A stretch of DNA of 64,000 nt from Hormiphora californensis (Eukaryota; Ctenophora; Tentaculata; Cydippida; Pleurobrachiidae), in the NCBI GenBank assembly GCA_020137815.1, contig CM035358.1, forward strand, positions 6,274,344 through 6,338,343, read 5' to 3'. Position numbers and translations under genes: made by a program. The notes under the pieces were generated by a model, which ran no database searches, was not told the origin of the DNA, and saw nothing but the letters and a program-made list of their open reading frames with translations. The stretch's first letter is position 1; the number at the start of each line of letters is the position of its first letter. Positions 21,335 through 31,277 of this stretch are shown in pieces.

Positions 21335-22061
21335 CAAAAAATATGTTGTATTCTGTTTAGTAGGGGAAATTTAAAGCCGTATCGGGTTAAAATCATATTC
21401 TGACACTACATACCCTTAACCGATACTCGAAGCACACCTTGAAGCTGAAGACTGTGCTCGTTGGGTAAAATGTGACATCGTAACGGTACCTCGAAGCGAA
21501 TGCCATTGTATTTAGTTCTAATTCTACACGACATACATGACAAACAAGCCGGCTGGAAGAGGTTGCTACGGCATACGGGCCTCAACCATTCGATGTTGAA
21601 AAAAGGGAAGCGCAGCTTTTAGTTCTCCTTTCCATAATCTTAGGACATGAAATTCACTCAGAGCTAAAGATGCAGGGAATCACACCACACATAGTTGTTC
21701 AACAAACCATACCATAGGGATTAGGGTGTAGATGGTTTGTAGTTGAGAGCTGCGGTGTACCTCACGTTTTCCGGAGTTTGGTCAGACATTCAAATTTCAA
21801 AACAAGGAATTTTCAAAACAAAGATTAATCCAATCTCTGTTTTGAAAATTCCTTGTTTTGAATTTGAATGTCTGACCAAACTCCGGAAAACGTTGGTGAC
21901 ATAGACACCTGGCGCGACCAAGATTGAGCTCACACACAGGTGCCGGCTCCGCCCCAAAAAGGGTCGTTTCTTTCAAGGGATGTTGCACGCGATCCACTGG
22001 ACCGATTTGCATCCGGTTTGTCGCAAAAGACTACAAATGATCCTAATATATGCTGTGCAGC

Positions 22062-22640
22062 AAGAGTTGTGCAGCAAGACTTATCTCTTTTTGCACAGCT
22101 CTCCGATCTCGTTTCAAACGAGCGATCTTGGGTTTTCCCAGCGAACATGGTATATCCAGCGACTAAACCGAAACGAATCATAATATGTAACCATAGTTCA
22201 CATTTAATCTCTATTATAGTTCACATTTAATCTCTCCCGACTACAATTCCTTCTCCCTCTCTCTCTCCCGCCAAGAGAGAAACTTTTTTTTCCAGTTTAA
22301 CGCTCTCTCTCTCTCTCTCTCTCCAATCTCCCTTTTTACTGCAGAAATACACTCTCCCCCCCCCTCAGTTTAACGCTCTCTCATCTTTTTTTACAGAGAA
22401 ACAATATCTCTCTCTCCCCTCAAACTACGCGATATCTCAGTCACGCACTGTGCTAATTAAAAAAAATCCATTTTCACTTCCTAACTCAGTTGTGCAGCAA
22501 GACTTATCTCTTTTTGCACAGCTCTCCGATCTCGTTTCAAACGAGCGATCTTGGGTTTTCCCAGCGAACATGGTATATCCAGCGACTAAACCGAAACGAA
22601 TCATAATATGTAACCATAGTTCACATTTAATCTCTATTAT
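22062..22640. repeat. Direct repeat pair inside the TIR transposon
   Basis: The unit from GTTGTGCAGCAAGACTTATC to CACATTTAATCTCTATTAT occurs at about 22,062-22,210 and 22,488-22,640, separated by pyrimidine-rich sequence. The two are nearly identical, implying a recent internal duplication. Confidence 0.8.
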
Positions 22641-23261
22641 TTGCCTCCACCCACCCCTCCGCCTCACCCGTCCCAAAGTAGAGGACTTTCTGAAACAGGT
22701 TACTATAGAGACAATCCTTGTGTTCTAATTCGCTAAGTCGCTTATCGCGTGTAAGTGTGTAACAACTCACAAATGTGAGTACAATACCCGTCCTGCCACT
22801 TATAATGCAAACCTACCATATGACAGACCAATTCAAGATACTATAATACTATAATAATGAAACCCCAAACACCTAATATGCGGGTGACCTAAAATCCTAA
22901 AAACGGAGGCAAAACCTCGTACAATAACCTATGTAAAACGATAATAAACCACACCGCGTTAACTATCAAGCTAATCGAGACAGCTCAAGAATAGAAAGCG
23001 ACATCCCCTCTTGTCGCAGGGGGATAGAGCCACGGAGCCAAGAATCACAGAAAGAAGAATCAAGATTCTGCGACTCTCGAAGGAGTTTAGCCTCCCGAAC
23101 CCGAAGCCACCTATAATGCGAACCTGTCCTGTGGTCAGTTCCTGATGGTGGGGGAGGGGAGGGGGGCTATTCTCCTAGTGCCGGCGATATCGCTTTGCGA
23201 TAGTCCCATGTGGGCTTGCCGTTGGCAAGCCCAGGCACTCCGTAGATAGATAGATAGATAG

Positions 23262-23617
23262 ATCCTAATATACTGGAAAATACCCGAGAAGTTTGTTTGT
23301 CAACAGGAAGTGGGTCAAAATTGACACTGAAGTCAAATCTATAATCTGGCTTCCGAGAGTTTCTGCACTACGCCCAAGCGGTTTAGAAGATATTGGGAGA
23401 TATGTTGATGCAATTAGCATAAGCTATTAATGCCGGGTATTTTCTAGTACTCACAAGACTTCAACCTATCTTCTGATACCCTCAGATTCATTCTAAACCG
23501 TCTGGGAGTGGTGCAAAAAGGCTCGGAAGCCAGATTATAGATTTGACTTCAGTGTCAATTTTGACCCACTTCCTGTTGACAGACAAACTTCTCGGGTATT
23601 TTCCAGTATATTAGGAT
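23262..23617. repeat. Inner inverted repeat, 95-bp arms
   Basis: ATCCTAATATACTGGAAAAT..AATCTGGCTTCCGAGAG is matched by CTCGGAAGCCAGATT..ATTTTCCAGTATATTAGGAT. The arms are 23,262-23,357 and 23,522-23,617, with a spacer of about 165 bp; a GATA microsatellite abuts the left end. Confidence 0.8.
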
Positions 23618-24156
23618 CAATTTGTAGTCTCTTGCGACAAACCGGATGCAAATCGGTCCAGTGGATCACGTGCAATTTGGCTTGAAAGACACGACCCTTT
23701 TTTAGGGGGCGGAGCCGACACCTGTGTGCGGGGGTCACCAACGGAAAACGTGAGGTACACCGCAGCTCTCAACTACAAACCATCTTCATCCACCACGGAC
23801 GGTGTCCCCAGCCCACTAGTGGAATGGTACAACATAGTTAGGATGAATGATCTTGTAGAGGCGTGGTGACTGGTGAGCGGCTGTATCGGTGCTCAACGCG
23901 GGGTCCCAGACACTGTCTACACTTTTTCAAGGGCTTCCTATGGTGCTATCTATGGCGGGGAAGGGAATGCTGTCCCAATCAATATATTATATGGGATAAC
24001 ATAATTTTAGCAGCGTTTCACCAGGGGCCTTGTCCCCTGGTGATAATATTGAGTTTATTACCAGTTCAGATCATCCGTATCACAACATAATTATAACATA
24101 ATGGCACGGTTTGGTTTGGTTTGGTTTGGGCCGCTCATCTGGGACTGTAAACAGTG

Positions 24157-24292
24157 GTGACTGAGAGATCATATATGTGCTCGAATATTGGTATTTGAGG
24201 CGGATTTAAGTTGCATTTTATAGTGAGGGGAAGAGCTCTTATTGGTGTCTGAGACAAGCAAAAGTGAAACGAAATGCAACGTAACGAACGAG
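24157..24292. repeat. Dispersed repeat B, partial copy
   Basis: GGTGACTGAGAGATCATAT..GAGGCGGATTTAAGTTGCAT..AAATGCAACGTAACGAACGA. Two fuller copies stand in tandem at 29,107-29,617. Confidence 0.85.
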
Positions 24293-24789
24293 TTATCTCT
24301 TTCTCTCTCTGCTTCCATCTCTCTATCTCTCTCTCAATACAGGCGAGTAACAATCGAGATTGGAAGCAGCCAATCAACTCTTTTTTCACTGCCACTTTTT
24401 GTTACGTTGCACGGGAAGGACCTCTACCCCGGCCCCTTTATTGAAATTTGTTTACATTTGAGAGAGTATCACACATTACATAGTGTGAGAGAAAAGTGTG
24501 TGTGTGTGTATTTCAACAAGGACACCTACCCAACCTCCTGTAAAGCTGGCAACATCGATCTACAAGCAACCATCGCATCAAATCAGATAAATTTGTCACG
24601 TTGTTGTCAGTCTGCTGATTATTGTCATGTTTGTCTCAATAGGTTTCGTCATGTATGCTGTCCCTCAGTTCGGTAATACGTTTTGTGTCATGTTGCATTG
24701 TATTCAATTAATATGTCGTGATTACTGTTTGGTAGCCCACATATGATATGTGAGCGCTGCAGATAACATGTGCCCTGTTTGATACGCCT

Positions 24790-25029
24790 AACTGGTTAGA
24801 AAGCAAGAACCCTGTTTAAATACAAGGATTGTTGCTGTTCGAGATATCCGATATAAAGATAGTGCTAATACATCAGTACTGTGGGAATATGATATGCGCC
24901 TAGATATATCGAATCCAGTGGATCGCTTGGTTACTTCCTTCGTTAAACAAGCATTGAAACTGGAGGGTTGGAGTAACTCATATACAGTGCGGCACATTAA
25001 TGTGTTTGTATCTGATTTTTCGGAATGAC
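24790..25029 (+). CDS. Possible terminal exon of an unidentified gene
   Basis: An open frame of about 79 codons without internal stops ends in TGA at 25,027-25,029. The composition is protein-like (RDIRYKDSANTSVLWEYDMR, NPVDRLVTSFVKQALKLEGW) and unlike the low-complexity frames nearby. It has no ATG near its start, so it would be an exon or a remnant, and no clear acceptor was found. I recognise no family. A chance open frame is a real alternative. Confidence 0.25.
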
Positions 25030-25559
25030 CAGTTGGGCTATTAAACGGTAATCACGACATATTGATTGAATTCGTGATCTTCGGATCTACTGCACGAATC
25101 AAGTGATGGCACCTCGTACCGTTGAACGGTCGATTGATTCAATAACCTGTTGTTCAGGCTTGATCAATATCATGTGTGTGGGTGATGTGTGTGTGTGATG
25201 TCCCTGCAGCATAGTGCATAATACTACGGTTAATGTAGTTCTATTATCATTGCATTGTATTTTGTATTATTATTCACTACTGGTTGATCCCCCCCCCCCC
25301 GGTTAGGATCCTAGTACCCTATCTCACCTTTCTTACTGGATGACCCTAGCCTTCTAATTCTTCTTCATTGTGCTGGTGTGTGGTGGTATATGTAGGATGT
25401 AGATGTAGGGCGGTCACACTTCCCAGCAGGTACCTATTTGTAGAGCCGGCTTGGTGTTTTTATTGATAGTTCTAGTTTTTCTAGGAGACATGTTTCAGGG
25501 CACGTTTCTGCTCAAGGAAGGGTAAGGCCATGCACTCATTTCAGGACCTGGCAGAGTTA

Positions 25560-27270
25560 TCTGTGGGATGAGAGGGTGCGGTTCAAGGGTTTCTGTTCCC
25601 CTAGTACTTAAGGGTCCCTTTTGGTACCCGTTCGGGGCTTTTTAAAAACGAAAAACAAACATGTTTGTTCTCCCTATAGGGGAAGGGGTTTTTTCCTTGT
25701 TCTTTTGGGGAAAGGTATGGGAGGGGTTTTTTCTCTTAGTTGGTGGGTTTGGCGTGGTTGTTTGTCGCCGCCCCCCGCTCCTCTCGCCCAGGCCTGTTTG
25801 GTACACATTAAAGCCATACCTTCCCAATCGGGTCCCCAAGGGTAAAATGAAAACCCGATAATAATCACAAATCTTAACCCCCCTCTATTGAAGGGAGTTC
25901 ATTTGCGGGGCTGCCTCCGATAAGGGGCGGAAGTTCACTGCTCATACACCCCAACCTCTTCTTCAGGTTCTCGAAAAATGGGAAATTTTCTTCTAAAAAG
26001 CGTCACACAATCCCCCCCATGTTTCAGTGCACTCCGCTCAAAAACTCCCTTTTTCCTCTCTCTCTTCCCCTTCCCCTCCTCCTTCTCTCCCTCTCCCCTC
26101 TCTCCCTCCCCTCTCTCTATCATCCGGGGAATTCCCAGGCCCCCTGCATTTGGCAGTGTTTTTCCCGTTCTTTTTTATAATTTTTTTAATTACACCCCTT
26201 TTCTTCTTTTCTCTCGGTCCTCTCTTTCTCTTGCCTTTCTCTCTCTCTCTTTCTCTCTCCCCCCCTCTCTCTCTCTCTCTCCCCCTCCCTCCCCCCTTTT
26301 CCCTCTCTCCCTCCTCTCTCTCTCCCCTCCTCCCTCCCCTCTCTTTTTCTCTCCTTTTTCCCCTCTTTTTTTTTTCCCCCGTTCCTCCCTTCTACTAAAA
26401 CAATCGCCCCCCCCCTTCCCCCAAAAATTTTTCGCGGAGGAGGGGGAAAGCCCTTTCCCCCGGGGCTTTTTCCCTCCTGGACCCCAGTAAATTTTCCTGC
26501 GGCTCCTCCTCCCCCGTGCACCCTATTCCTTCTGCCGCCCCGTTTTTTTTCCACCTTTCCCCCAAAACCCCTTTCCCTCCCTACCACCCTCGCCCTTTTT
26601 TTTCCCCAAAAACGGGTGTGGGGGGGTTAAGTTTAACTTTCCCCCCCCCCTTTCCTCCCTTCCTCCTCCCCCTCCCCTTTCCTTCTCCCCCCCTCCCCTT
26701 TCTCCAGAAATGATGATAACCACCGGGATTTACTTTATATGCAGTTGTAATTTTTTTTTATCCTTTTTCTTTTTTCCCCTTTCCCCTTCCCCACCCTCCC
26801 CCTCCCCCTTCCCTTCTCCCTGTCCACCACTCCTCCCGGCTTTCTTCTTTCTCCTCGGCCTTTTCTCCTCCTCCTTCCTTTCCCCCTCCGTCCCTTTTTT
26901 CCCCCTATCTTATTGGGGGGGCCGGGTGTCTAAGGTGGTAGAAACTTTTCTTACTTTTTCCCAAAAATAACCTCGTCAATCTTTTTTTCCCCCATACCGG
27001 GGTTGGGGGAACAACATTTGGGGGCAAGCAACCGGGTCAAGAAAGCCGATTTATCTTATTATGTTGCTTTCAAACCAATATTTTGGACTGCCCTGGATCG
27101 AGAATGGGCCCCTGAGTCGAAAAAAAAAGAAAAAAAGCAGCCAATCAATAAAAAGAATATTTTAAAGGGGGAAGGGTTTTATTTTTCCACTGGTGGAGAT
27201 CCTGGAAATGGGGGGGTGGGGGGGTTTTCGACTTGCGACGTGAACAAATTTGGGGCGCAATACAGAAGAA
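25560..27270. other. Low-quality, homopolymer-rich sequence patch
   Basis: The sequence is dominated by runs of 3-9 identical bases (CCCC, TTTT, GGGG), out of keeping with the flanks. CT-rich blocks are degraded into CCCTTT. This looks like unpolished or poorly supported consensus rather than biology. No gene should be called from it; the long Pro/Ser/Phe-rich frames are artefacts. Confidence 0.65.
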
Positions 27271-27387
27271 CAAGGGGGACAAGTTTGCCGCAATCTATAA
27301 TCATGATATGAACGAATAACCCGATATTTAAAAATGATGCAATTATTGATGCTCTATTCACCCCACAACTGAGGCATTTTATTGTAT

Positions 27388-27600
27388 CATGGGTGCTTGT
27401 AGTGAGAATACTGTATCGGTTCAACACGGTATCAGTGAAAAACGGTAAGACGAGTCACGAGACCAATCAAAGCGCCAGATTGACAACACGTGACACCGAA
27501 ATATATATGTATTTCAAATACATATGTATTTCAGAAACCGTAATGGTCAAATACCGTATTATTCAGACACCGTATTCCCACTACAAGCAGCACTGTATGC
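27388..27600. repeat. CTTGTAGTG foldback element, copy 2
   Basis: GTGCTTGTAGTGAGAATACTGTATCGG..AACACGGTA at the left pairs with TACCGTATTATTCAGACACC and GTATTCCCACTACAAGCAGC at the right. The centre holds a palindrome of TATGTATTTCAAATACATA type. It shares its terminal CTTGTAGTG with the copy at 19,078. Confidence 0.75.
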
Positions 27601-27729
27601 CTATAAATAACCATGGGTATTACTGCGATAGTGTAGGGAATTCTCGGGAATTGATCCTCAGGGAGAACTCTACGAATAATTGGAATTTCTCCGTAGTAGG
27701 TTACAAATATCATATCGTTTTTCTTTTTG

Positions 27730-28980
27730 TTTAATTAATAATAATAATAATATTGGCATTTGTATACACGCTCAGACCCCGTAGAATACTAGAATCTAAA
27801 AAAAAGCCTAGTAACACGGAGCATCAGAGCGGTTCACTTTTGCTTCAAACCCTTAAAATATAAATAAATATTAAGTCTATATATTCCAGATTAAATGTCC
27901 AGTGCTCTGATGCTCAACAATCCGGTCACAAAACTAGCAAATTACATATCATCAGTCCCACACACACGCCCATACACTCAAATCACCACCTCCATCACCT
28001 TGCCTCCTCTGATTCCAAAGTTCTTCTCAGGTTCCACCTCCTTCCTCTCCCTCAGCTCCGCAACCAATTTCCTCCTCTCCTCTCTCTCCTCGGGCGATCG
28101 ATCAGGGGATATAAAAATATCCTTGCAGTCTTTTGAGTTCTTCAGACTACTCTTGGAGGATAGAACTTGATCTCGGAAATTCCGGCCACTTAAACGCAGC
28201 TTGACTGGTCGGTCGGTACCCTCCTTGTACCTACCAAGACGCTCCATACCCCAGACATTGGTAGTACACTCGCCTAGGTAATCAAACAGGCGTCTGACTT
28301 CTATCTCCAAATCGTTATTGTTTTCACTTTTGCAATCACTCAACCCATGGATAATCAAATTGCTCATCCTATCCTCTGTTGCACTACTAATCGCGGTGCT
28401 GATTCGCTTCGGGGCTAGGGCAGTGTCACAACCCTTCTTGAGAACAGATGAAAAGGTCTTGATCTCTTCTTCTGCTGTAGACTGTACTGCAATTATCTCC
28501 TTATCCCGCTTCTCTAACAACTCGCACTGAAGTTTAACAAGTTGTCCCTGGGCCTCCACCAATGCTCGCTGAGAAGCAATCAACTCTTCTTGACTATCCA
28601 ACAGCTTCCTCTCACTGTCCTCAACTTCATTACTCAGGCGGTCAAGCACAGGGTAGCACCTTTCGACTAACAAAAGGCACACCTTCTCCACGAATATGTC
28701 AAGATCCGGCTTTTTGATTGCCTTGATCTTACTTTTACTTGGACACTTCAAACTATCCCACACACTACGACTGGCTGACAAACTCTTGGGAAAGGAATCC
28801 TTCATACCCGCAAGACTGAACAGATCATTCACCAGGTCAAAAAGTTCGCCCTGTACTTCACCATAGACACTCCTCCGCACCCTTTCATTTTCATCACTAT
28901 ACACTCTCAACCGGTCCTTGAAGCTGCTAGCAGAAGCATTACTCATAGCCGTTGAGTACAGAGAGAGATTGGTATCTCAC
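27730..28980 (-). mobile_element. LINE-derived unit with ORF1 only
   Basis: The minus-strand ORF1-like gene at 27,978-28,946 is followed by about 240 bp without coding potential and then an (ATT)n run (27,730-27,750), the kind of simple tail many non-LTR retrotransposons carry. There is no reverse-transcriptase frame downstream. A deleted LINE or a 'half-LINE' that borrows a reverse transcriptase is the likeliest reading; the outer borders are estimates. Confidence 0.5.
27978..28946 (-). CDS. LINE ORF1-type nucleic-acid-binding protein, intact
   Basis: A 322-residue protein. Residues about 100-170 form a heptad-rich coiled coil (VEDSERKLLDSQEELIASQR and on). Residues 195-260 resemble the RRM-like domain of L1-type ORF1 proteins (NLIIHGL, then LFDYLG, VERLGRY-like 'MERLGRY', RPVKLRLS). 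The tail (DIFISPDRSPEEREERRKLV) matches the C-terminal module that follows the RRM in such proteins. ORF1 proteins coat retrotransposon RNA as trimers. No stop or frameshift is present in 322 codons, so it is young or conserved. Repeat B copies lie just upstream. The alternative is a host gene domesticated from ORF1. Confidence 0.75.
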   Translation of the reverse strand: MSNASASSFKDRLRVYSDENERVRRSVYGEVQGELFDLVNDLFSLAGMKDSFPKSLSASRSVWDSLKCPSKSKIKAIKKPDLDIFVEKVCLLLVERCYPVLDRLSNEVEDSERKLLDSQEELIASQRALVEAQGQLVKLQCELLEKRDKEIIAVQSTAEEEIKTFSSVLKKGCDTALAPKRISTAISSATEDRMSNLIIHGLSDCKSENNNDLEIEVRRLFDYLGECTTNVWGMERLGRYKEGTDRPVKLRLSGRNFRDQVLSSKSSLKNSKDCKDIFISPDRSPEEREERRKLVAELRERKEVEPEKNFGIRGGKVMEVVI

Positions 28981-29106
28981 AATTAGAGAGATCCTCAAGC
29001 AATACAGAGATAAGAGACAGCTCAAACTGTGACAAAATGTGATGTGAGAACAATTAAAGAAATTTCTTTGATTAAACACGATCGTGTTTTGATTTGTAAT
29101 TGCGTA

Positions 29107-29617
29107 TGGCCAAAAATGCTGCCCTAAACTAACTATTGGATTGTGCGTTGCCGGAGAGACTGCTCCCTGGTGACTGAGAGATCATATGTGCTCGAAAATT
29201 GGTATTTGAGGCGGATTTAAGTTGCATTTTAGTGAGGGGAAGGGCTCTTATTGGTGTCTGAGACAAGCAAAAGTGAAACGAAATGCAACGTAACGAACGA
29301 GTAATGAATAGAATTCTGCTATGTGACTTGTTAGTGCTCATTTATCAAACACGCGATGGCAAAGTACAAAGTTTCCCAAATTTAATTAAATGCGAAATTC
29401 CAAAGTTTTGGTCAATTTTGGCCAAAAATGCTGCCCTAAACTAACTATTGGACTGTGCGTTGCCGGAGAGACTGCTCCCTGGTGACTGAGAGATCATATG
29501 TGCTCGAATATTGGTATTTGAGGCGGATTTAAGTTGCATTTTAGTGAGGGGAAGAGCTCTTATTGGTGTCTGAGACAAGCAAAAGTGAAACGAAATGCAA
29601 CGTAACGAACGAGTAAT
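29107..29617. repeat. Dispersed repeat B, two tandem copies
   Basis: Units at 29,107-29,305 and 29,420-29,617 are nearly identical, from GGCCAAAAATGCTGCCCTAA to GCAACGTAACGAACGAGTAA, giving a period of about 313 bp. A third partial unit is at 24,157. No coding potential or internal RNA polymerase III boxes were recognised. Confidence 0.85.
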
Positions 29618-29628
29618 CAAACTGTGTT

Positions 29629-30242
29629 AGTGTGTTCGTTGGGTAAAATGTGACATCGTAACGGTACCTCGAAGCGAATGCCATTGTATTTAGTTCTAAT
29701 TCTACACGACATTCATGACAATCAACCCGGCTGGAAGAGGATGCTACGGCATACGGGCCTCAACCATTCGATGTTGAAAAAAGGGAAGCGCAGCTTTTAG
29801 TTCTCCTTTCCACCATCTTAGGACATGAAATTCACTCAGAGCTAAAGATGCAGAGAATCACTCCACACATAGTTGTTCAACAAACCATGCCATATGGATT
29901 AGGGTGAAGATGGTTTGTAGTTGAGAGCTGCGGTGTACCTCACGTTTTCCGGAGTTTGGGCAGACATTCAAATTTCAAAACGAGGCATTTTCAAAACAAA
30001 GATTAATCTAATCTAATCTAAGATTAATCCAATCTCTGTTTTGAAAATTCCTCGTTTTGAAATTTGAATATCTGACCAAACTCCGGAAAACGTGAGGTAC
30101 ACTCACGACTCAACTCTCAACTACAAACCATCTTCATCCACCTTGCCCCTTGCTGATAATATTGGGATGCTAAGGTCGAGTTTATTACCAGTTCAGATCA
30201 TCCATATCACAACATAATTATAACATAATGGCACGGTTTATG
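29629..30242. repeat. Foldback repeat family A, copy 2 (uninterrupted)
   Basis: An intact homologue of the repeat at 21,453-24,112. The arms around 29,890-29,995 and 30,035-30,142 pair (GATGGTTTGTAGTTGAGAG with CTCTCAACTACAAACCATC; CACGTTTTCCGGAGTTTGG with its complement). At 30,083-30,096 it shows CCGGAAAACGTGAG unbroken, the empty form of the site filled in copy 1. Confidence 0.85.
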
Positions 30243-30633
30243 CAAGAACTACTACACACATTATTATTACTCCTGCAGCTGTCACCGTTTGTTAAACCCA
30301 GGCAAGGTCCGGTATGAGAGGTTCGAGCAAGTCACCATCTTGTCAAAGCACAACTTAATTTGGCTGGCAATGATCATCTTGTTATAACTGTTGTTTTGTC
30401 TGTGACGACATGTGTTGTCGATATTGTAAAACTTCAAAACTCGGAAATTTTGGTTGGTTTAAAGTGCAATTGGAAGAGCATACACACTATCAATCCCTAA
30501 TAAGGCAGTAACATAATAATATCCCTAATAAGGCATACAATAACATAATAACACTTCAACAGAAATCAATTTTACCTATAGTAACATTTGGTAGTGGTGT
30601 TACTTCCTCAAGTACAATAAAGGTAGATTCTAT
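30243..30633. other. Stretch without a recognised gene
   Basis: Unique-looking AT-rich sequence between foldback copy 2 and the CAAA microsatellite. Nothing could be supported. Confidence 0.4.
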
Positions 30634-30706
30634 AACAAACAAACAAACAAACAAACAAACAAACAAACAAACAAACAAACAAACAAACAAACAAACAAAC
30701 AAACAC
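30634..30706. repeat. (ACAA)n tetranucleotide microsatellite
   Basis: Eighteen or so perfect units of CAAA, unlike the CT/GA repeats that dominate the window. Confidence 0.95.
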
Positions 30707-30785
30707 ACCACACCACCAAGTGAACAACACTAGTGCTCAACAAGGGGATGGCGATTGGTTCGTTAACCCTCGACTACGCAACAGT

Positions 30786-30851
30786 TGTCTGGCGCCGCGA
30801 CCCCATCTAAGCGTGCACTGAGAATCAAACGGGGGTCAGGCGCAGCCAGAC
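30786..30851. repeat. GGCGCC palindromic mini-repeat, copy 3
   Basis: GTCTGGCGCCGCGACCCCAT..GCACTGAGAATCAAACGGGG and GTCAGGCGCAGCCAGAC. Full-length copy with a few substitutions in the right arm. Confidence 0.8.
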
Positions 30852-31277
30852 TACGCAACATAGTAACTCAGTTTTAATAATTTAAATTTAACTAAAAACT
30901 TTGATCCTAAAAGAATTTCACCTATAAAACTGCGCCTAGCAAACAAAACGACAGTATATATAATACCTAGTAAAAAAGTATCTAAAATCGTACTACTAAA
31001 TTCCCGAATTCATCAACCATTACAGCGATAACATATAAAACACCGTCTTTAGTAGCTAAATTCTTCTCTTATTGGTTGAATATATATCCATCCGAGCTAG
31101 TATCATGACATATAAGTATCATATATCACACAAATCTAACAGATACAATATCTATTTGTGGCTCGCTCCGTCATTTTATTTTAAAATCACGGAGAGAGCG
31201 CACTCGGCGAGAGTTCGGTACATCAACAATACATCCCTCCTCCTTTTTATCAAGATTGTCTAAAAGAACCACACAGT

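Larger units (their letters stand above)
21893..23741. mobile_element. 1.85-kb TIR transposon with 9-bp target duplication
   Basis: The ends are TTGGTGAC and GTCACCAA, flanked by exact direct repeats CGGAAAACG (21,884-21,892 and 23,742-23,750). The terminal inverted repeats extend imperfectly for about 140 bp (ACAGGTG.CGGCTCCGCC, ATCCACTGGACCGATTTGCA, TCCGGTTTGTCGCAA and complements). Inside are two direct copies of a 150-bp unit (about 22,062-22,210 and 22,488-22,640) and a second, inner inverted repeat (23,262-23,616). No transposase frame is present. Long TIRs with 9-bp duplications are the hallmark of Mutator-like elements; that class is inferred. Confidence 0.8.
21453..24112. repeat. Foldback repeat family A, copy 1 (interrupted)
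   Basis: 21,453-21,892 matches 29,629-30,092 almost base for base (TTGGGTAAAATGTGACATCG, GGAAGCGCAGCTTTTAGTTC and so on). It includes a central hairpin (GACATTCAAATTTCAAAACA with its complement). The right arm resumes at 23,742 with TGAGGTACACCGCAGCTCTC and runs through a stretch missing from copy 2 to the shared end near 24,112. The interruption is the TIR transposon at 21,893-23,741. Confidence 0.8.

Noticed and set aside
25978-26713. Proline/serine/phenylalanine-rich frames
   Set aside because: They lie in low-quality, homopolymer-rich sequence.
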